From: Bordetella genomosp. 10
GTDB taxonomy: Bacteria > Pseudomonadota > Gammaproteobacteria > Burkholderiales > Burkholderiaceae_B
Assembly (NCBI RefSeq): GCF_002261225.1
Contig: NZ_NEVM01000003.1
Coordinates: 1-10,349, forward strand
Direction: 5' to 3'
DNA length: 10,349 nt
Shown: in pieces, positions 6,919 to 10,349 of the stretch
Numbering within the stretch: the stretch's first letter is position 1
Layout: the number at the start of each line of letters is the position of its first letter
Position numbers and translations under genes: made by a program
Notes under the pieces: model-generated
The model's input: only the letters and a program-made list of their open reading frames with translations
Told to the model about the DNA's origin: nothing
Database searches by the model: none

Positions 6919-7645
6919 CTACGAGGCCCGCAAAGCGCCTCACGGCCATGCCGAGTCATGGCGGCGCTGGCGCATGGCTTCGTTCGAGGAGCAGGACGCC
7001 CGCCACGCCGAGCCGGTGGCCGTCGACACCGGCCCCGATCCCGCCGTGGTGCGCGAGGAAAGCCGGCGCCAGGGTCACCGGCAAGGACTGGCCGAAGGCC
7101 GGGCGGAAGGCTACGACCTGGGCGTGGCGGAAGGCCGCGCGCGGGGCTATGACGAAGGACTGGCCGAGGGCCGCGAGGCCGGCTACAAGGAAGGCCTGGC
7201 GCAGGCCCGCGAACAAGGCGCCGCCGAGGCCGCCCGCCTGCGCGTGCTGGCCGAAGCCACCGCGGCCTCGCTGACCGCGCTGGAAGAGAAGACCGGGCAG
7301 TCCCTGTTGACGCTGGCGCTGGACATCGCGCGCCAGGTCCTGCGCACGACGCTGGCCACGCAGCCCGAGACCCTGCTGCCCGCGGTGCGCGAAGTCCTGC
7401 ACATGAATCCGGGCGCGGCCGCGCCCCTGCGCCTGTGGCTGCATCCCGAGGATCTCGAACTGGTGCGCCTGCACCTGGCCGAAGACCTGAAGCTGGGGCA
7501 TTGGCGCGCGCTGGCCGACGAATCGATCACGCGCGGCGGCTGCCGCGCCGAGACCTCGTTCGGCGATATCGACGCGACCCTGCAGACGCGCTGGCGCCGC
7601 GTCGCCGCCTCGTTGGGCCGCGACATGCCGCTGGAGGACGAATAA
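6911..7645 (+). CDS. fliH: Flagellar export ATPase regulator FliH
   Basis: A 244-residue protein that dimerises, holds FliI in check and docks it to the export gate and C-ring. The N-terminus carries W17-RR-W20, with the same spacing as the two FlhA/FliN-contacting tryptophans of E. coli FliH. Residues 55-95 have glycine at every fourth position, eleven in a row (G55 to G95), then A99 and G103: a long GxxxG helix-packing run typical of FliH but here very regular. Residues about 115-235 are the conserved C-terminal domain that binds FliI, including [14 protein letters not shown] and the [16 protein letters not shown] block (209-224). The ATG overlaps the fliG stop by 8 nt, with AGGGAG at 6896-6901 nine bases upstream. 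A longer reading from 6851 is possible in frame but is antagonised by this good site and by the family N-terminus. Confidence 0.95.
   Translation: MSDYEARKAPHGHAESWRRWRMASFEEQDARHAEPVAVDTGPDPAVVREESRRQGHRQGLAEGRAEGYDLGVAEGRARGYDEGLAEGREAGYKEGLAQAREQGAAEAARLRVLAEATAASLTALEEKTGQSLLTLALDIARQVLRTTLATQPETLLPAVREVLHMNPGAAAPLRLWLHPEDLELVRLHLAEDLKLGHWRALADESITRGGCRAETSFGDIDATLQTRWRRVAASLGRDMPLEDE
7085..7228 (+). repeat. 36-bp tandem repeat inside fliH (12-residue units)
   Basis: Four consecutive 36-base units (7085-7120, 7121-7156, 7157-7192, 7193-7228) encode 12-residue units. The first three fit GxAEGRxxGY followed by DL, DE or KE; the fourth is degraded ([12 protein letters not shown]). The GxxxG pattern is thus organised into a higher-order 12-residue period, which suggests growth by unit duplication. 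Confidence 0.7.
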
Positions 7646-9171
7646 TGGCCACCGCCCAGCCGGCCGGCGCGGCCGCGGCGGGCAATCCCGCCGGCGCGGC
7701 CGACGGCGACGCGGCGAGCGATATGGCGTCCCGGCCGGCGGCGATGCCGCCGGTGGCCGATCGCTGGGCCATCCAGTTGCAGATCGGCTCGGTCCGCGCC
7801 AACGCCACCGATCCCTGGCTGGCCATCGGCCGCGTCACCCGCGCCACGGGCATGGTGCTGCAAGCCACCGGCCTGCGCCTGCCGGTGGGCGCGGCCTGCC
7901 GCATCGAAATCACCCCCGGCCACGACCACTGGGCCGAGGCGGAAGTGGTCGGCTTCGACGGCCATACGCTCTATCTGATGCCGCAGGCCGATATCTCCGG
8001 CCTGCCGCCGGGCGCCCGCGTGGTGCCGGGCGACCCGCCGCTGCAACGGACCATCCCGCTGCCGCGCAAGGCCATTCTGAACGGCAACGCCAAGCCGGCG
8101 CTGGGCCGCCACCTGCCGGTCGGCAACGCCCTGCTGGGCCGGGTGCTGGACGGCGCCGGCCGGCCGCTGGACGATCTCGGCCCGCTGCACGGCGCCGAGG
8201 CCGCGCCGCTGGCCGCCCTGCCGATCAACCCCCTGTCCCGCGCGCCTATCGACACCGTGCTGGACGTCGGCGTGCGCGCCATCAACGGCCTGCTCACCGT
8301 CGGCCGCGGCCAGCGCATGGGCCTGTTCGCCGGCTCCGGCGTCGGCAAGAGCGTGCTGCTGGGCATGATGGCGCGCTACACCAAGGCCGACGTCATCGTG
8401 GTGGGCCTGATCGGCGAACGCGGCCGCGAAGTCAAGGAATTCATCGAGCACAACCTGGGGCCGGAAGGCCTGGCGCGCTCGGTGGTGGTGGCCGCGCCCG
8501 CCGACGTCTCGCCCCTGCTGCGACTGCAGGGCGCGGCCTACGCCACCCGCATCGCCGAGCATTTCCGCGACCAGGGGCTGGACGTGCTGCTGATCATGGA
8601 TTCGCTGACGCGCTACGCCATGGCGCAGCGCGAGATCGCCCTGGCCATCGGCGAGCCGCCGGCCACCAAGGGCTATCCGCCTTCGGTCTTCGCCAAGCTG
8701 CCGGCCCTGGTCGAACGGGCCGGCATGGGCTCGCCGGGCCCCGGCGGCAAGGCCGGCTCGATCACCGGCTTCTATACGGTGCTGGCCGAAGGCGACGACC
8801 AGCAGGATCCGATCGCCGATTCGGCCCGCGCCATCCTGGACGGCCACGTCGTGCTGTCGCGCCACTTGGCCGAAGCCGGCCACTACCCGGCCATCGACAT
8901 CGAGGCCTCGATTTCGCGCGCCATGAACTCGCTGATCACCGTGGAGCAGTTCGCCATGGTGCGCCGCTTCAAGCAGGTGCTGTCGCGCTACCAGCGCAAC
9001 CGCGACCTGATCGCCGTGGGCGCCTACGCGCCCGGGCACGACCTGGCGCTGGACGACGCCATCGCGCGCTATCCGCGCCTGGAGGCCTTCCTGCAACAGA
9101 ACGTCGGCGACAGCGTCAGCTACGACATCGCCATCAAGCAATTGCAAGCCACTTTCGGCCCGGGAGCCTGA
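7645..9171 (+). CDS. fliI: Flagellar type III export ATPase FliI
   Basis: A 508-residue hexameric ATPase of the F1-beta-like family that drives unfolding and release of flagellar substrates at the export gate. The Walker A motif GSGVGKS is at 230-236 in the FliI-type context [14 protein letters not shown]. The catalytic glutamate is E258 in [10 protein letters not shown], and Walker B is LLIMDS at 315-320 (D319). The conserved [13 protein letters not shown] (337-349) and [12 protein letters not shown] (414-425, R425 as likely arginine finger) blocks follow. The N-terminal 38 residues are an Ala/Gly/Pro-rich extension absent from the shorter enteric protein (about 457 aa). The ATG shares one base with the fliH stop (TAATG), with GGAGG at 7633-7637 seven bases upstream. 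Confidence 0.98.
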   Translation: MATAQPAGAAAAGNPAGAADGDAASDMASRPAAMPPVADRWAIQLQIGSVRANATDPWLAIGRVTRATGMVLQATGLRLPVGAACRIEITPGHDHWAEAEVVGFDGHTLYLMPQADISGLPPGARVVPGDPPLQRTIPLPRKAILNGNAKPALGRHLPVGNALLGRVLDGAGRPLDDLGPLHGAEAAPLAALPINPLSRAPIDTVLDVGVRAINGLLTVGRGQRMGLFAGSGVGKSVLLGMMARYTKADVIVVGLIGERGREVKEFIEHNLGPEGLARSVVVAAPADVSPLLRLQGAAYATRIAEHFRDQGLDVLLIMDSLTRYAMAQREIALAIGEPPATKGYPPSVFAKLPALVERAGMGSPGPGGKAGSITGFYTVLAEGDDQQDPIADSARAILDGHVVLSRHLAEAGHYPAIDIEASISRAMNSLITVEQFAMVRRFKQVLSRYQRNRDLIAVGAYAPGHDLALDDAIARYPRLEAFLQQNVGDSVSYDIAIKQLQATFGPGA

Positions 9172-9172
9172 G

Positions 9173-9622
9173 ATGTCCAGTAAATTGCCGTTGGATACCC
9201 TGATCGGCCTGGCCAAGGACAATACCGACGAGGCCGCGCGCCAACTGGGGCGCCTGCACGCCGCGCGCAACGACGCCGAACGCCAGTTGGCCATGTTGCA
9301 GGATTACCGGCAGGACTATCTGCAACGTCTTCAGCATGCCATGGTGAGCGGCATGTCGGCGGCGGATTGCCACAATTATCAGCGCTTTATCGGCACTTTG
9401 GATGACGCCATCGGGCAGCAAAATGCCGTGTTGGCGCAAGCCGAGGACCATCTGGCCAAAGGCAAGCTGCGCTGGCAGGAAGAAAAGCGCAAGTTGAATT
9501 CCTTCGATGCGCTGGCCCAGCGCGCCGCCAACGTGGAAGCCCGCGCCGAGGCGCGCCGCGAACAGCGCGCCAACGACGAATACTCGGCCCGCCTGATGCG
9601 CGGCCACGCGGGAATGCATTGA
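9173..9622 (+). CDS. fliJ: Flagellar export protein FliJ
   Basis: A 149-residue, charged, almost wholly helical protein, the usual FliJ size and form: an antiparallel coiled coil that sits in the FliI hexamer like the gamma subunit of F1 and escorts export chaperones. Visible family features are the N-terminal LDTLIGLAKDNTDEAARQLG, the QDYRQDYLQRLQ segment (about 43-54), and a basic C-terminal helix rich in Glu, Arg and Lys. It starts one base after the fliI stop, with GGGAG at 9162-9166 six bases before the ATG. Codon use is a little less GC-rich than in fliI. The stop TGA at 9620-9622 overlaps a TTG that may start the small ORF that follows. Confidence 0.93.
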   Translation: MSSKLPLDTLIGLAKDNTDEAARQLGRLHAARNDAERQLAMLQDYRQDYLQRLQHAMVSGMSAADCHNYQRFIGTLDDAIGQQNAVLAQAEDHLAKGKLRWQEEKRKLNSFDALAQRAANVEARAEARREQRANDEYSARLMRGHAGMH

Positions 9623-9756
9623 GCAGGGCCGCCGCAGCACGGATGGACGCAGCACCGCAGGACACAGCACCGCCGGACGAAGTACAGCCGTATGAAGTAC
9701 AGCCGGATTATGCAGCACCGGATTACGTAGCACCGAATCACAGGAAGCCGTTATGA
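9619..9756 (+). CDS. Candidate micro-ORF of pentapeptide repeats between fliJ and fliK
   Basis: An unrecognised 45-residue frame from TTG 9619, overlapping the fliJ stop as TTGA, to TGA 9754-9756, overlapping the fliK ATG as ATGA. An internal ATG at 9643 would give 37 residues. GGGA at 9610-9613 is five bases before the TTG. From D at base 9646 the product is seven pentapeptides close to D-x-x-x-P (for example DTAPP, DEVQP, YEVQP, DYAAP, DYVAP), acidic and proline-rich, without membrane or secretion features. It is the only + frame open across the whole array: the fliK frame stops at 9693 and the fliJ frame at 9728. The double stop/start overlap matches the coupling style of this locus, including the TTGA start at 858. 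It may instead be non-coding repeat DNA that happens to stay open; no function is assigned. Confidence 0.35.
   Translation: MSRAAAARMDAAPQDTAPPDEVQPYEVQPDYAAPDYVAPNHRKPL
9633..9752 (+). repeat. Degenerate 15-bp tandem repeat array between fliJ and fliK
   Basis: About eight contiguous 15-base units fill the fliJ-fliK gap exactly up to the fliK ATG. Examples are CGCAGCACCGCAGGA (9648-9662), CACAGCACCGCCGGA (9663-9677), TGAAGTACAGCCGGA (9693-9707) and TTATGCAGCACCGGA (9708-9722). The core is roughly a/gCAGCACCGxxGGA or AGTACAGCCG. Units 1-7 are clear; unit 8 (9738-9752) is weak and carries the AGGA of the fliK ribosome-binding site. Base composition is less GC-rich than in the flanking genes. 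Confidence 0.8.
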
Positions 9757-10349
9757 CCGCCGCCGCGACGACTTTGCTCAACATCATCGCCCCGCCCACG
9801 CCCGCTCCCGCGAGCAACAGCGCCAGCCGCACCGCGTCCGGCAACGACGATTCGAACCCGGCGTTCTCGGACGTCATGTCGCGCCAGCGCGCCGCCGCCC
9901 AGCGGGATGACGGCAACGCCGCCTCGCGCGCGCCGGCGTCCAATGCCGGCGCGTCCTCGACGCGCGCGGCGGGCACGCCGGCACGGACCGGCGACGCGCC
10001 GGCCAAGGCCGCGTCGGACGACGCCGACGGCAAGGATGAAGAGACGGCGGCGGCCGACGATACGGCCGCCCCCACGCTGAGCCAGCAGGCCCTGGCGATG
10101 GCCGCCCTGGTGGCGCAGATTACCGCGCCCCAGCCCGCCCCAGCCCTGCCGCAGGCCGCGGCCGCCGGCGCCGGCGACGCTGCCGCCGACACGATCGCGG
10201 CGACGCTGGCCGGCGCCACGGCGGGCGCGACCGCCGCCGCCACCGCGCCAATCGCCACGGATGCGCGGCCGGCCGCAACCGCCCAGCCGGCCGCGGCGGC
10301 GGCCACGCCTACTGCGATCGAAACCGCCCTTGAAGCCGCGCCGGCCGCC
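9753..10349 (+). CDS. fliK: Flagellar hook-length control protein FliK, N-terminal part (3' end outside window)
   Basis: The frame is open from ATG 9753 to the window end, giving the first 199 codons. FliK is a secreted molecular ruler that sets hook length and triggers the FlhB specificity switch. What is visible is the poorly conserved, Ala/Pro/Thr-rich N-terminal ruler part. A short amphipathic start (TLLNIIAPP) and the FSDVMSRQRAAAQRDD segment (about residues 42-57) are typical of betaproteobacterial FliK. An acidic patch, DDADGKDEETAAADD, follows, then long Ala/Pro low-complexity sequence. The diagnostic C-terminal domain is not in the window, so the identity rests on position directly after fliJ, composition and the short motifs. 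AGGA at 9742-9745 is seven bases before the ATG, and ATGA overlaps the stop of the candidate micro-ORF. Confidence 0.85.
   Translation, partial: MTAAATTLLNIIAPPTPAPASNSASRTASGNDDSNPAFSDVMSRQRAAAQRDDGNAASRAPASNAGASSTRAAGTPARTGDAPAKAASDDADGKDEETAAADDTAAPTLSQQALAMAALVAQITAPQPAPALPQAAAAGAGDAAADTIAATLAGATAGATAAATAPIATDARPAATAQPAAAAATPTAIETALEAAPAA

Noticed and set aside
7183..9294. 703-codon - strand frame across fliH-fliI-fliJ
   Set aside because: Shadow of fliI/fliH codon bias; no domain pattern.
9134..10306. 390-codon - strand frame with VLRPAVL-like repeats
   Set aside because: The repeats are the reverse reading of the 15-bp array, and the rest is antisense to fliK and fliJ.

Overview
This is a flagellar gene cluster from a very GC-rich bacterium, most likely a betaproteobacterium of the Alcaligenaceae (Bordetella/Achromobacter type). 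The basis is the combination of high third-position GC, the gene order, and the sequences of FliE, FliF, FliG and YcgR. I judged the taxon from general family resemblance, not from a search. No mobile elements, CRISPR arrays, tRNA or rRNA genes are visible.

Left arm (1-2129, + strand): the 3' part of a FliK-family gene (hook-length-control C-terminal domain), overlapped at TTGA by a small gene for a free-standing FlhB C-terminal-domain-like protein, then ycgR, the PilZ-domain c-di-GMP flagellar brake. A perfect 10-bp GC stem followed by six Ts at 2193-2234 ends this unit.

Middle (2339-3929, - strand): a membrane-anchored EAL-domain c-di-GMP phosphodiesterase lies 78 bp downstream of fliE, so the two may be cotranscribed. 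A c-di-GMP effector (YcgR) and a c-di-GMP hydrolase therefore sit convergently inside the flagellar locus.

Divergent region (3930-4232): this 303-bp spacer separates fliE (-) from fliF (+). It holds an AT-rich island with two candidate FlhDC half-site clusters, a CATAAT -10-like element toward fliF, and a hairpin that covers the fliF ribosome-binding region.

Right arm (4233-10349, + strand): fliF-fliG-fliH-fliI-fliJ-fliK, tightly packed with overlaps of 11, 8 and 1 nt and then a 1-nt gap. They encode the MS ring, the switch/rotor protein, the export ATPase regulator FliH, the ATPase FliI, the stalk/chaperone-escort protein FliJ and the molecular ruler FliK (cut by the window end). Between fliJ and fliK lies a degenerate 15-bp tandem repeat array of about eight units. 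It keeps one frame open as a 37-45 aa pentapeptide-repeat ORF, which overlaps the fliJ stop at TTGA and the fliK start at ATGA.

The genes build the rod/MS-ring base and the type III export engine, control hook length and substrate switching, and tie motility to c-di-GMP. Least ordinary are the fliJ-fliK repeat micro-ORF, the paired second FliK-like and FlhB-C-like proteins, and the 36-bp tandem repeat inside fliH.
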